From positions 372,001 to 436,000 of the forward strand of contig JBKBKB010000001.1 of NCBI GenBank assembly GCA_046294735.1: a stretch of DNA of 64,000 nt, read 5' to 3'. Of the stretch, positions 50,805 through 61,065 are shown one piece after another. The translations under genes were made by a program, and so were the position numbers. Under the pieces are notes generated by a model, which saw nothing but the letters and a program-made list of their open reading frames with translations, was not told the origin of the DNA and searched no databases. The first letter of the stretch is position 1; every line of letters begins with the position of its first letter. This DNA comes from 34-65-8 sp046294735. Lineage in GTDB: Bacteria > Pseudomonadota > Alphaproteobacteria > Sphingomonadales > Sphingomonadaceae.

Positions 50805-53326
50805 ACGACCCGCGCCTGTCCTGGAGCGCCGCCTGGCGCATTGCCCGGCGTGATCTCAACGCCCGCTTCAAGGGCCTGCGGCTGCTGCTGGTGTGCCTGT
50901 TCCTCGGCACCGGCGCACTGGCGGCAATCGGCACCCTGACTGGTGCAATCGAAGGCGAACTGGCCAACCGCGGGCAGGAACTGCTGGGCGGCGATCTTGA
51001 GGTCGAAGTCTGGCAGCGCGACCTGACCGATGAGGAACAGGCAGCGCTGGCCGCTTACGGCACGGTCTCCGGCGGCACCCGGATGCAGGCCATGGCCCGC
51101 GCCGGTGACGAGGCCGCGCCGGTCGAACTGAAGGCAATTGACGAGCGCTGGCCGCTCTACGGCATCGCCACACTGGCGGACGGCCGCGAAGTCGGCGCAC
51201 CATCCGCAGGCGAAGCCTGGGTCGGCCAGGGTGCGCTCGACCGGCTGGGCCTGAAGGTGGGTGACCAGTTCCGGGTCGGCACCGTCGATCTGGTCGCCGC
51301 AGGCGTGCTTGAGGTCGAGCCGGACCGCTTGTCGGAAGGATTTCAGCTTGGCCCGACAGTGATCGTTGCCCAGGACGTGCCCGCGCGGGCCGGCCTGACC
51401 GCACCGGGCGCGCTGTTTCAGAGCAAGTACCGGGTGGCGTTCGACCCCCAGCGCGATCCGGCCGAGGTTCAGGACGCGCTGAAGGCACGCTTTCCCGAAG
51501 CCGGGTTCGATTATCGTACGCGGGACCGCGCCTCGCCGGGGGCGGACCGGTTCGTCGGCCGGATGGGCGAATTTCTCACGCTGGTCGGGCTCGCCGCGCT
51601 GGTCATCGCCGGGATCGGGATTGGCGGAGGGGTGACATCCTACCTCGATGCGCGCCGTACCAGTATTGCCACGCTCAAGGTGCTGGGCGCCAGCAGCAGC
51701 GACATTGCCCGCATCTACGTTCTGCAGATCGGCGCGGCGGCGCTGGCCGGGACTCTGGCCGGGCTGGTTGCCGGTGTCGCAGTCACCCCGCTGCTGGGCA
51801 TGGCGCTGGGCGACCTCCTTCCGGTCGAAACCGGTTTCGTGTTCGCGCCCGGCGCGCTGCTGCTCGCCGCTGCTTTCGGGCTGCTGGTGGCGCTGGTCTT
51901 TGCCGCGACCCCGCTGGTGCGCGCGCGCAGTTTCCCCGCCATGGCCCTGATGCGCGCCCGGGTCAGCCCACTGGCACGCGACAAGGCGGCGCTGCCGTGG
52001 GTATTGGGCGGGCTGGGGCTGATCGTGCTACTGGTGCTGCTGACATCAGCCTATCCCTTGCTGGCAGGGGGATTCCTGCTTGGCGCGGGCGTGGTACTGG
52101 GGCTGCTGGCTTTGCTCGGCTGGGGACTCAAGCAGCTGACCGGTGCCCTGCCCCGCCCCCGCAACCCATTGCTGCGCAACGCGCTCGCCAACCTCCACCG
52201 TCCCGGCAGCCCGACCGGGTCGCTGGTCACCGCACTCGGATTCGGCCTCAGCGCTTTTGTCCTGCTGGCCGCCATCCAGACCAGCATCAACGGCAATATC
52301 GAGCGCAGCGTACCGCAGCAGGCGCCGGATTACTTCGTGCTCGACATCCCGCGCGACCGGGGGGACGATTTCACCAATATCGTGCGCGAACATCATCCCG
52401 ATGCGATGATCAACATGGTGCCGACCCTGCGCGGCGCGATCCTCGCCTATGGCCCGAAGGGCGCCTTGACCAGAGTGTCCGAGCTGGATGAAATCCCTGA
52501 CGGCGCTTGGCCGCTGCGGGGCGAGCGCGGGCTGTCCTATGCCGAGGACCTGCCCCCCGGCAGCCGCCTGACCGATGGCATGTGGTGGGGTCCGATGTAC
52601 CAGGGCGAGCCGCTGGTTTCGGTGGATGAGGAGTTTGCCCGCGCCATCGACCTCAAGGTCGGAGATTACCTGACTGTCGGCATCCTGGGAGCAGAGCGGA
52701 CCGCGAAGGTCTCCAGCTTGCGCAAGCTCGACTGGGAGAACATGGGCTTCAACTTCGTGCTGGTGTTCAGCCCCAACACCCTGCGCGATGCGCCGCACAA
52801 CCTGACCGCAACAGTGCAGTTGGGCGCTGGCGAATCGCCGCGCCCGGAACTGCTCCGCTCGCTGGTGCGCGCCCTGCCCTCGACTTCGGTAATCGAGGTC
52901 GGCGACGTGCTGGAGCAGGCCCAGACCATCCTCGGCCAGGTTGGGGTCGCGACCTTTGCCGCAGCTTCGGTGGCCGTGCTGGCCGGGCTGGCAGTGCTGG
53001 TCGGCGCCATTGCCGCAGCCCGCGCCGCGCGGACCTATGACACCGTGGTGCTGCGCGTGCTCGGGGCAAGCCGGGGGCAGATCCTGACCATGCAGCTGGC
53101 GGAATACGCGCTGCTCGCGCTGATGCTGGCCGGGGTCGCCATGCTGCTCGGCACAGGCCTGGCCTGGCTGGTCATAACCCGCCTGTTCGAGTTCGACTGG
53201 CTGCCCGACTGGGGCGTGATCCTGGCCGTGCTGGCAGGCGGGATCGGGTTTGTGCTGGCGTTCGCGCTGGCCGGGTCGCTGCCCCTGCTGCGGGCCAAAC
53301 CGGCACAGGCGCTGCGGGCGCTGTGA
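50801..53326 (+). CDS. ybbP: FtsX-family permease, YbbP-like
   Basis: 841 residues, ~10 TM helices. TM1 (~25-45) leads into a long periplasmic domain, then a first FtsX module (~260-390), a central TM pair (~405-455), a second periplasmic region (~480-700), and the final FtsX module (~705-841) with YDTVVLRVLGASRGQI. Duplicated FtsX modules match YbbP. With YbbA and TesA it likely moves or processes a lipid-linked or hydrophobic molecule; the substrate is unknown. Confidence 0.92.
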   Translation: MNDPRLSWSAAWRIARRDLNARFKGLRLLLVCLFLGTGALAAIGTLTGAIEGELANRGQELLGGDLEVEVWQRDLTDEEQAALAAYGTVSGGTRMQAMARAGDEAAPVELKAIDERWPLYGIATLADGREVGAPSAGEAWVGQGALDRLGLKVGDQFRVGTVDLVAAGVLEVEPDRLSEGFQLGPTVIVAQDVPARAGLTAPGALFQSKYRVAFDPQRDPAEVQDALKARFPEAGFDYRTRDRASPGADRFVGRMGEFLTLVGLAALVIAGIGIGGGVTSYLDARRTSIATLKVLGASSSDIARIYVLQIGAAALAGTLAGLVAGVAVTPLLGMALGDLLPVETGFVFAPGALLLAAAFGLLVALVFAATPLVRARSFPAMALMRARVSPLARDKAALPWVLGGLGLIVLLVLLTSAYPLLAGGFLLGAGVVLGLLALLGWGLKQLTGALPRPRNPLLRNALANLHRPGSPTGSLVTALGFGLSAFVLLAAIQTSINGNIERSVPQQAPDYFVLDIPRDRGDDFTNIVREHHPDAMINMVPTLRGAILAYGPKGALTRVSELDEIPDGAWPLRGERGLSYAEDLPPGSRLTDGMWWGPMYQGEPLVSVDEEFARAIDLKVGDYLTVGILGAERTAKVSSLRKLDWENMGFNFVLVFSPNTLRDAPHNLTATVQLGAGESPRPELLRSLVRALPSTSVIEVGDVLEQAQTILGQVGVATFAAASVAVLAGLAVLVGAIAAARAARTYDTVVLRVLGASRGQILTMQLAEYALLALMLAGVAMLLGTGLAWLVITRLFEFDWLPDWGVILAVLAGGIGFVLAFALAGSLPLLRAKPAQALRAL

Positions 53327-53773
53327 TTATTCGAACCAGTCGTCGAAGCTCCTGCCTCTGGGGTCCGGGCCAAAGGCGTTTGCGCCCCTGTCTCCGGGCC
53401 GCAACAGGTCCCACAGCATAAATAGTAGCCCGACATAGGGCAGGAACCAGCGGACCATGATCCACCCGCGATAACTTCGATCGTGCAGCCGCCGGGTCGA
53501 CACCGCCAGCCACGGAACTACGCTGCCAAAGATGAACAGCAGGGTCGCGGCCACCGCCAGCCGGTCAGCCAGGCTGCCCTGCAGCCACTGCTCCGGATCG
53601 GGCAAGGGCGCTCCTCCGGTCAGCAGCCGGTGCAGCACCACGATGCTGAAAATCACCAGCCACTGCAAGGCGATGAACAGGAAATACTCCCGCCGCCGCG
53701 CCCTACCGGAAAAGGTCGCGTACTTGCGGTACGGCTCGGTCGCTTGGTGGAACAGGTCGTGCAGTATGTCCAT
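53327..53773 (-). CDS. DUF805 family membrane protein
   Basis: 148 residues from the ATG at 53773 (a start at 53809 would add 12). The DUF805 hallmark YATFSGRARRREYFLF lies at residues ~19-34; RRLHDRSYRGW follows TM3. Four TM helices in all. Inner membrane, function unknown. Converges on ybbP with no gap, and lies 45 bp downstream of the next gene on the same strand. Confidence 0.85.
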   Translation of the reverse strand: MDILHDLFHQATEPYRKYATFSGRARRREYFLFIALQWLVIFSIVVLHRLLTGGAPLPDPEQWLQGSLADRLAVAATLLFIFGSVVPWLAVSTRRLHDRSYRGWIMVRWFLPYVGLLFMLWDLLRPGDRGANAFGPDPRGRSFDDWFE

Positions 53774-53818
53774 CACCAAGTCCGCGCCCTTGCGCTGCCT
53801 TTCCGGCATGGTCCGCCG

Positions 53819-54685
53819 TCAGCGGAAGGTTTCCTGAAGCGTTTCGCCGGCCGCGTCCGACACTCCCGCATGGATAGCCGAACCCAGCCCCGCACCGGTG
53901 ATGGTGATGACGACGAACACCACAATCATGGCGAGAAACAGGTACAGGATCGCCCCGATACCGAGCGCATCGGACCCCATCGCATCGGCCCCGAACAGCG
54001 CCATCACCGGCAGGAACGCAACCACGATCAGCACCACGGCGATCAAGACATAGGCCAGGGTCGCTCCCAGAATGCTCAGGACGTGCCCCCGGGTCAGGCG
54101 CCACGAACGGGTGATGATCGTGACCGGATTGCGTACCCCATCGACTGCAGCCACCGGCAGCAAGATCGATAACCGGCAGGCCAGATAGATGCTCACCGGC
54201 AGGAACAGCAACAGCACGATTGCCCCGATTGCGCCTCCGTCCGCACCGGCAACCGCCCCGATCGCCCCGAGGGCTCCAAACATGACCAGATAGCCGATCC
54301 CCAGCAGCAGGGTCGCCCCGAACAGCGGCAGGGCAGCGCGGACCCCGGCGGAGAGGGAGTCCCCGAAGCTAGGCTGCAACAGCGGCGACGCCATGTGCGC
54401 CAGCGCGGCATAGGACGCAAGGTTGACCACGATATAGACCAGATACATGACCACCATCATCGCGATGACGCCCATCCCCATCGCCATCAGGCCGCCTTCG
54501 CCTGGATCGGCCCCGGCCAGTATTCCGCCACCGGCAATCATCCCCACACCCATGACCAGCGACAGGACCATGCCGACTCCGATGCTGGCTGCGACGAACA
54601 CCACCCACAGGCCCATCAGCGCGCCAAACCGCGCCTTCACCGTCGCGAACAGGCGCGACAGGATACCCCCGATCGTTACTCCCAT
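53819..54685 (-). CDS. Polytopic membrane protein (YciC/GPDPase-membrane-domain-like)
   Basis: 288 residues, about six TM helices, rich in Ala, Gly, Met and Val. The block VDGVRNPVTIITRSWRLTRGHV (~residues 188-209) is typical of glycerophosphodiester-phosphodiesterase membrane domains and YciC-like proteins, but no catalytic domain is attached. Inner membrane; function unknown. Confidence 0.7.
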   Translation of the reverse strand: MGVTIGGILSRLFATVKARFGALMGLWVVFVAASIGVGMVLSLVMGVGMIAGGGILAGADPGEGGLMAMGMGVIAMMVVMYLVYIVVNLASYAALAHMASPLLQPSFGDSLSAGVRAALPLFGATLLLGIGYLVMFGALGAIGAVAGADGGAIGAIVLLLFLPVSIYLACRLSILLPVAAVDGVRNPVTIITRSWRLTRGHVLSILGATLAYVLIAVVLIVVAFLPVMALFGADAMGSDALGIGAILYLFLAMIVVFVVITITGAGLGSAIHAGVSDAAGETLQETFR

Positions 54686-54760
54686 GATTGCCCCCCGGGA
54701 CGCAGTGCCCCCTACACGATGCGACCACAAAGTCGCCTGCCCCGCAACAGAAAAGGACAA

Positions 54761-54788
54761 AAAAAGGGGAGCCGAAGCCCCCCCTTTT
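54761..54788 (-). terminator. Rho-independent terminator of the TonB-dependent receptor gene
   Basis: On the minus strand a G-rich stem ending GGC, a TTCG loop, then GCTCCCC and a run of seven T. It lies 31 bp after the receptor stop codon. Confidence 0.85.
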
Positions 54789-54818
54789 CCTTGATGTTGT
54801 GATGTTGTGATCTTGCGA

Positions 54819-57482
54819 TCAGAACTTGAACCGGCCCGAAACGCCGTAGGTCCGAGGCTGGTTCGGGTAGCTCGAAATCGCCCGCGCCTGAGCCACCGAG
54901 TCGAACAGCGACAGCAGGTAACGGTCGTTGAGCAGATTGCGGCCCCACAGCGATAGCTCCAGCCCGTTGTCCATCGCATAGGTGATCGAAGCTGACAGAT
55001 CGTCCACCTGACGGGTGAACGGTGCTGCAGCCGCAATCGCCGCTGCCTGACCACCCGGATTGAGGAAACCGGGCAGGCCGTCAACGATCTGGACTTTGGA
55101 TTCGTAGCTGTAGGTGCTGCGCAGGAACAGTTTGTCACCGTTGCCCAGATCCTGTTCCCACTGTCCGCCCAGCGTCACCGTCCACTCCGGAATACCGGCC
55201 GGGCTGGTGCCGCTCAGATCACCAATGGCCGAAGCCGGGAAGCTGATGAACTTGGGATCGAGCCAGGTGACCGCGAAGTTGATCGTCAGCGGATCGAACG
55301 GCTTGGCAGACCCTTCGAACTCAACGCCCCAGGTGCGCTGTTCGCCAGCGTTCGCCAGAGCGAACCCGGTGCCGGTGAACACATTGGACTGGAACCCGTC
55401 AATCGTCTGCCGGAAGGCAGCCACATTGGCCGAATAGTTGCCCCAGTTACCCTTTACGCCGACTTCGTAGACTTCGGCCTGCTCCGGACCGGCAAAGCGG
55501 CTGCCGAAGCGCAGGTTGGGCACGGTCAGACCGGCCGCCTGCAGCGCTGGGCCATCGGCTGCTGCCGGACGACTGTCACGCGACAAGTTGAACGAGCTGG
55601 CCTTAAAGCCGGTGGCGTAGCTCAGGTAGACATTGAGGTTGGGATTTACGTCGTAAGCCAGCCGCAGGGTGTACGACCAGTCGCTGTCCCGCGTCCGCCC
55701 GCTTTCGACCGCGTTCGGAACGTTGACGAACGGCGGCAGGAACTGCAGCGGCTGCAGCGCCAGCAGCGGGTTCACCGCCGGGTTGTTCTGGTTGGCATTG
55801 GCAAATGCCTGCACCCCGGCAGAGACCTGTGCGAATGCCGCCGGGTTGCCTGCGGCAAAGCCGCCGATTTCCGCGGCATTTGCCGGGCGGCCAAGATTCA
55901 GCAGAGCGCCGATCTGGGTCGCCAGCCCCTGCTGGAAGATGGCCGTATTGCCGAGCGCGACCAGATCGAGGGTCGAGAACACGTCGGTGGTGACAACATT
56001 GGCGGTCAGGCGCTTCTTGTCATTGGTGTAGTTGCCACCGACGGTGAAGGTCAGGCCATCAACGATCTCGAAATCGAGCTGGCCGAACAGCGAATAGGCC
56101 TTGTTTCGCAGGGAATACACTTCGGTCAGGCCCTGGCCCGGCGCAAAGAACTGGTTGAGAAACCGGTTGGGGTTTCCTGTCAGCGTGCCCAGCGTGGTCT
56201 CGATGTTGTCGACCGCGAAATCGTTGGGCGGGCTGGTGACCGGGCCGCCGATCAGCAGGTTCGCATACTCGCGGAAATCCTGCCCGTAGACGATGTTGTT
56301 CACTTGATCGACGGTCTCGTCGAAGTAGAACCCGCCGAGCAACAGATCGACCCGATCAAACAGGTTGGCCGAATAGCGGACTTCCTGGGTAAAGGTCTTC
56401 AGCGTGGTGTCGGCAAAGTTGCGCCCGATCAGATCGGCCGTGCTGAAATCCGAATCCTGGTTGGTTGCCAGTATCGAACGACGCAGGGCCGTGATCGAAG
56501 TCAGCGTGCCCGGCCCGACATCGAGGTCGATCTGACCGGAGATGCCGTAATTGTCCACCCGGTTGGTCGAGTCGAAATTATTGGCAGTGGTGTTGTTGAA
56601 CGGACGGGTCGGGTCCGTCACCTGCCCGCCGACAGCAATGATCGCGGCGGTGGCGGCAGAGCTCTGCACGTTGACCACGCCGCAGCAGTTTTCGTCGATC
56701 TGGTCATAATCGCCGATCACCCGCACCCGAATCGGGCCGTCATCGAATAGCAGCTGGCCGCGCACGAACCAGCGGTCACGCTCGTTGGTAAGATTGCCGG
56801 TGCCGATGTCGCGCAGATAGCCGTCACGCTTGTTGAAACCGGCCGCGATGCTGGCAGCAACATTGTCACCGATCGGACCACTGTAGAAGCCCTTGGCCAC
56901 GATCGCGTCGAGATTGCCGTAGGATGCCTCGATCTGGCCTTGCGGCGTGAACGAGGGCGACTTGGTGACGATCGAGATGACGCCAGCGCTGGCGTTCTTG
57001 CCGAACAGGGTCGACTGCGGTCCACGCAGCACCTCAATCCGGGCAACGTCTGGCAGATCGTTGATCTGCGCAGCGGTGCGGCTGCGGTAAACACCATCCA
57101 CGAACACGCCGACCGAAGGCTCGATCCCGGCGTTGTTGGCGCCGTTGCCGAAGCCGCGGATGATGAAGTTGGTGTTAGCCGAGCTCTGCAACTGCGTCAC
57201 GCGCAGCGAGGGAATGATCGTCTGCAAGTCCTGCAAGTCGCGAATGTTCTCGCGCTCGAGCGTCTCGGCACTGGTAACGGACACCGCCACCGGAATTTCC
57301 TGCAACGTCTGTTCGCGCTTTGTCGCAGTGACAACGATCATGTTGCCTTCGGCAGCTGGCGGGGTTTCCTCTGCACCGGCATCCTGGGCCAGGGCTGCGC
57401 CAGGCAGCGACAGAGCAATGGCCGCAGCGCCCGCAAACAGCAGCGAGCGTCGGCCGACGAAGCCGGTCGATTCAATTTTCAT
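54819..57482 (-). CDS. TonB-dependent receptor
   Basis: 887 residues. Signal peptide 1-32 (ends AALAQD). A TonB-box-like MIVVTATKR precedes the plug domain (QEIPVAVSVTSAETL to ARIEVLRGPQSTLFGKNASAG), then a long beta-barrel ending in Phe (VSGRFKF). Outer-membrane uptake receptor powered by TonB. Plug sequence is of the type abundant in sphingomonads for xenobiotic, sugar or siderophore uptake; the ligand cannot be assigned. No regulator, Fur-type gene or transporter is adjacent. Confidence 0.95.
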   Translation of the reverse strand: MKIESTGFVGRRSLLFAGAAAIALSLPGAALAQDAGAEETPPAAEGNMIVVTATKREQTLQEIPVAVSVTSAETLERENIRDLQDLQTIIPSLRVTQLQSSANTNFIIRGFGNGANNAGIEPSVGVFVDGVYRSRTAAQINDLPDVARIEVLRGPQSTLFGKNASAGVISIVTKSPSFTPQGQIEASYGNLDAIVAKGFYSGPIGDNVAASIAAGFNKRDGYLRDIGTGNLTNERDRWFVRGQLLFDDGPIRVRVIGDYDQIDENCCGVVNVQSSAATAAIIAVGGQVTDPTRPFNNTTANNFDSTNRVDNYGISGQIDLDVGPGTLTSITALRRSILATNQDSDFSTADLIGRNFADTTLKTFTQEVRYSANLFDRVDLLLGGFYFDETVDQVNNIVYGQDFREYANLLIGGPVTSPPNDFAVDNIETTLGTLTGNPNRFLNQFFAPGQGLTEVYSLRNKAYSLFGQLDFEIVDGLTFTVGGNYTNDKKRLTANVVTTDVFSTLDLVALGNTAIFQQGLATQIGALLNLGRPANAAEIGGFAAGNPAAFAQVSAGVQAFANANQNNPAVNPLLALQPLQFLPPFVNVPNAVESGRTRDSDWSYTLRLAYDVNPNLNVYLSYATGFKASSFNLSRDSRPAAADGPALQAAGLTVPNLRFGSRFAGPEQAEVYEVGVKGNWGNYSANVAAFRQTIDGFQSNVFTGTGFALANAGEQRTWGVEFEGSAKPFDPLTINFAVTWLDPKFISFPASAIGDLSGTSPAGIPEWTVTLGGQWEQDLGNGDKLFLRSTYSYESKVQIVDGLPGFLNPGGQAAAIAAAAPFTRQVDDLSASITYAMDNGLELSLWGRNLLNDRYLLSLFDSVAQARAISSYPNQPRTYGVSGRFKF

Positions 57483-57725
57483 GATAACTCCTCATCCACG
57501 CGGCATCACGGGTTTTTGGGGGGATGCGGGTGCCGCCTGATCCGGGTGTTAGAACTGCAAACAGCGCCAAACAAGCCACAAATTGGTGACGCATCCTTGT
57601 AAGCAGCCGCTTGTGACTCGTCCGCCACACTGCCACACTTGCCCCGCTGTGCCACCTCGGCTATCGGGCGCGGATTGTTGCGCTGCACAATTGCAGCCAC
57701 CCCTATACTGAAGGCCCGACCCCGC

Positions 57726-59570
57726 ATGTCCGCGAATCTCCGCAACGTGGCGATCATCGCCCACGTCGACCATGGCAAGACCACCCTCGTCGACCAGCTT
57801 TTCCGCCAGTCCGGCACTTTCCGCGACAACCAGCGCGTGGAAGAGCGCGCGATGGATTCTAACGACCTGGAAAAGGAACGCGGGATCACCATTCTCGCCA
57901 AGTGCACCTCGGTCGAGTGGGCCCCTCCCGGAGGCGGCGAACCAACCCGTATCAACATCGTCGACACGCCCGGCCACGCCGACTTCGGCGGCGAGGTGGA
58001 GCGCATCCTGTCGATGGTCGATGGCGTGATTCTGCTGGTGGACAGCTCTGAAGGAGCGATGCCGCAGACCAAGTTCGTCACCGGCAAGGCACTGGCGCTG
58101 GGCCTGCGTCCGATCGTGGTCGTCAATAAGATCGACCGCCCGGACGAACGCATCCAGGAAGTGCTCGACGAAGTGTTCGACCTGTTCGTGTCGCTTGACG
58201 CCAACGACGATCAGCTCGATTTCCCGGTGCTCTATGCCTCAGGCCGCAGTGGCTATGCCAACGCCGACCCGGCCTTGCGCGAAGGGACGCTGACCCCTCT
58301 GTTCGAGAAGATCGTCGCGCACGTGCCGCCGCCGGCCGCTGATTTCGATGGGCCGTTCAAGTTCCTCGTCACCCTGCTTGATCGTGACAACTTCCTCGGC
58401 CGCATCCTGACCGGCAAGGTCCAATCGGGCACGGTTAAGGTCAATTCACCGATCCATGCCCTCGACAATGATGGCAAGGTGGTGGAAACCGGGCGCACCT
58501 CCAAGCTGCTGGCCTTCCGCGGGCTGGAGCGGATCCCGGTCGACGAGGCCCGCGCGGGCGACATCGTTTCGATTGCCGGGCTGACGGTGGCGACAGTGTC
58601 GAACACCATCGCTGACCCGACCGTTACCGAACCGCTCCACGCCCAGCCGATTGACCCGCCGACGCTGTCGATGCGCTTTGCGGTCAACGATTCGCCGATG
58701 GCCGGGCGCGAAGGTACCAAGGTCACCAGCCGCATGATCCGCGACAGGTTGGAGCGCGAGGCCGAATCCAACGTCGCCATCCGCGTCACCGAAAGCGCCG
58801 ACAAGGACAGCTTCGAAGTGGCCGGACGCGGCGAATTGCAGCTTGGCGTACTAATCGAGACGATGCGGCGCGAAGGCTTCGAGCTGGGCATCAGCCGCCC
58901 CCGCGTGCTGTTCCGCACAGACGAGAACGGCCAGCGCACCGAGCCATACGAAACCGTCGTCATCGATGTGGACGACGAACATTCAGGGACGGTGGTGGAG
59001 AAAATGGCCGCCCGCAAGGGCGAGATGCTGGACATGCGCCCCAGCGGCGGCGGCAAGACCCGGATCACCTTTTCCGCCCCCAGCCGCGGCCTGATCGGCT
59101 ATCACGGCGAATTCCTGTCCGACACCCGCGGCACCGGCATCATGAACCGTCTGTTCGAGAAGTATGGCCCCTACAAGGGCCCGATCGAAGGCCGCGCCAA
59201 CGGCGTGCTGATCTCCAACGGCACAGGCGAAGCGGTCGGCTATGCGCTCAACATGCTGGAGGAACGCGGCGTGCTGTTCGTGCGCCCGCAGGAAAAGATC
59301 TATGAAGGCATGCTGATCGGGGAGAACGCCAAGCCGGACGATCTCGAAGTCAACCCGATGAAGTCCAAGCAGCTGACCAACTTCCGCTCGACCGGCAAGG
59401 ATGATGCGATCCGCCTTACCCCGCCCCGGATCATGACGCTGGAACAGGCCATCGCCTACATCGACGATGACGAGATGGTCGAAGTGACGCCCAAGAGCAT
59501 CCGCCTGCGCAAGGCCATCCTTGACCCACACGAGCGCAAGAAAGCGCGGCGCAAGATGGAAACGGCCTGA
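57726..59570 (+). CDS. typA: Ribosome-associated GTPase BipA/TypA
   Basis: 614 residues. GTPase acting in 50S assembly and stress adaptation. AHVDHGKTTL (P-loop), RGITI (switch I), DTPGHADFGGEVER (switch II), and NKIDRPDER are present, followed by domain II, EF-G-like domains III and V, and the TypA-specific C-terminal domain (GRANGVLISNGTGEAVGYAL). Divergent from the TonB receptor gene across ~240 bp that I could not subdivide further. Confidence 0.98.
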   Translation: MSANLRNVAIIAHVDHGKTTLVDQLFRQSGTFRDNQRVEERAMDSNDLEKERGITILAKCTSVEWAPPGGGEPTRINIVDTPGHADFGGEVERILSMVDGVILLVDSSEGAMPQTKFVTGKALALGLRPIVVVNKIDRPDERIQEVLDEVFDLFVSLDANDDQLDFPVLYASGRSGYANADPALREGTLTPLFEKIVAHVPPPAADFDGPFKFLVTLLDRDNFLGRILTGKVQSGTVKVNSPIHALDNDGKVVETGRTSKLLAFRGLERIPVDEARAGDIVSIAGLTVATVSNTIADPTVTEPLHAQPIDPPTLSMRFAVNDSPMAGREGTKVTSRMIRDRLEREAESNVAIRVTESADKDSFEVAGRGELQLGVLIETMRREGFELGISRPRVLFRTDENGQRTEPYETVVIDVDDEHSGTVVEKMAARKGEMLDMRPSGGGKTRITFSAPSRGLIGYHGEFLSDTRGTGIMNRLFEKYGPYKGPIEGRANGVLISNGTGEAVGYALNMLEERGVLFVRPQEKIYEGMLIGENAKPDDLEVNPMKSKQLTNFRSTGKDDAIRLTPPRIMTLEQAIAYIDDDEMVEVTPKSIRLRKAILDPHERKKARRKMETA

Positions 59571-59620
59571 ACGCTTGGGGTTAACCCGGGGGCTTGCATC
59601 GCGCGGCGGGTGAGCGGATC

Positions 59621-60652
59621 ATGTACGGCATGATCCGCTCCACGTTCCCTGCCGCTGCTCTCGCGGCTGCCTTCGCTGCCACCACCGCGCTCGCCAATGA
59701 CAGCGAGGCTGAGTGGGCGTTGGGCGGGCTAACGCTCAAGACCACCGCTGCGGTCAGCATGGACCGGGAGGAACTTTTTCTCTCCGCCAGCGAAGTGCGG
59801 GTGGACTACGTCTATACCAACCACGGCCCAGAGCCGCTCGAAGTGTTGATTGCCTTCCCCCTGCCCGCGCTGCCGCAACAGGCTGGCTACCTCGAATATG
59901 CCAGCTATCCGGACTGGAGCGCGCTGGACTTCTCAACCACGGTCGACGGGCAGCCGGTGGCGTGGGACGTGGCAGACCGCGCGCTGATCGGCACCGGGGC
60001 TGACGAACGCGACGTGACCGACCTCGTCACTGCGCGCGGCTGGCCAGTTCACTGGGTCCTCGACTACGCCTTCCTCGATACCGTGCAGGCCCTGCCCGAA
60101 GCGGAGAAGGCAGCGCTGGCCGGCTCCGGCCTGCTGGCATCCTACCGCGACGAGGACGGTGTGCTGCACGTCACCCCGGGCTGGCGCGGGCAGCGCTTCA
60201 TTCTGCGCACCCAGACCTTCCCGGCCGAGGCAAGCGTGGCGGTTAGCCATCGCTACACACCGATGATCGGGGGCAGCGTGGGCGGGATACTCTATCCCGA
60301 TACCCGCCGCGATTATCCTGAAGGGCTGGCTGAATACCGCCAAAAATGGTGCACCGATGATGCCTTCCTGCGCGGGGTCGACCGGCGGCTGGCAGGCGCA
60401 CCCAAGGGCCGGACACGCTTCATGAGCGAGACCTGGCTCGGATACGTCCTTTCGAGCGGAGCCAACTGGCACGGCCCGATCAAGCACTTCCGCCTGGTGG
60501 TGGACAAAGGCGAGTCCGGCAACCTGGTCAGTTTCTGCATGAACGGAGTGCGGAAAATCAGCCCGACGCAGTTCGAAGTGGTCAAGGAGAACTTCGAACC
60601 AACGCGCGATCTCGATGTGCTGATCGTGCGGTTTGACGACATCCGCGAATAG
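59621..60652 (+). CDS. DUF4424 family secreted protein
   Basis: 343 residues (ATG 59621, or 59630). Signal peptide ends TALANDS. The mature region fits DUF4424: GGLTLKTTAAVSMDREELFLS near the start (residues ~39-60), VDYVYTNHG, LIAFPLPAL, and RYTPMIGGSVG. Predominantly beta. Cys pairs (KWCTDD, SFCMNG) could form a disulfide. Function unknown. Confidence 0.85.
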   Translation: MYGMIRSTFPAAALAAAFAATTALANDSEAEWALGGLTLKTTAAVSMDREELFLSASEVRVDYVYTNHGPEPLEVLIAFPLPALPQQAGYLEYASYPDWSALDFSTTVDGQPVAWDVADRALIGTGADERDVTDLVTARGWPVHWVLDYAFLDTVQALPEAEKAALAGSGLLASYRDEDGVLHVTPGWRGQRFILRTQTFPAEASVAVSHRYTPMIGGSVGGILYPDTRRDYPEGLAEYRQKWCTDDAFLRGVDRRLAGAPKGRTRFMSETWLGYVLSSGANWHGPIKHFRLVVDKGESGNLVSFCMNGVRKISPTQFEVVKENFEPTRDLDVLIVRFDDIRE

Positions 60653-60702
60653 GTGTCAGCCAGCATTGGCTCAGCAAGCCACCTGGCCATGATCGGGAGC
60701 CC

Positions 60703-61065
60703 TCAATCAATGCGGGGATCGAAGGGGGTGTGGTCGCCCTCGCCCGGGGCGGAAGTGGATTGGGCAGACATGTCGCCCCGTTCGAACGCGGCCGTGCCGA
60801 TGCCGCTGTCATCGTCGTCATCCGCCATGGACTCGGCGTCGAAGTCGTCGACCACTGTCGGCTGGACTGGCTCGGCTGCGCCGGACCCGCCGTCGGCAGC
60901 CCACGAGTTGCTGTGGGTCAGCGGACGGGCGCTCTCGTCCATCGCTTGCGCCAGCGCGCCCCGGTCGCTGCTTGCCACCCTGGCCACCGCACCATCGCGG
61001 CCCACCAGGCCGGCCACGATCAGCAGGACTGCGCAAACCAGCAACAGGGCTGTGTTCCGGCTCAT
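60703..61065 (-). CDS. Hypothetical acidic protein with N-terminal TM anchor
   Basis: 120 residues. One TM helix (~5-22) then a disordered, acidic region with a DDDDD run. I recognise no family. Its ATG overlaps the end of the TadE-like gene (4 bp), so it belongs to the pilus-like operon and may be a small accessory or anchored linker. Confidence 0.65.
   Translation of the reverse strand: MSRNTALLLVCAVLLIVAGLVGRDGAVARVASSDRGALAQAMDESARPLTHSNSWAADGGSGAAEPVQPTVVDDFDAESMADDDDDSGIGTAAFERGDMSAQSTSAPGEGDHTPFDPRID

Noticed and set aside
54790..54820. Short direct repeat TGATGTTG just after the receptor gene
   Set aside because: Only two imperfect copies; no sign of function.
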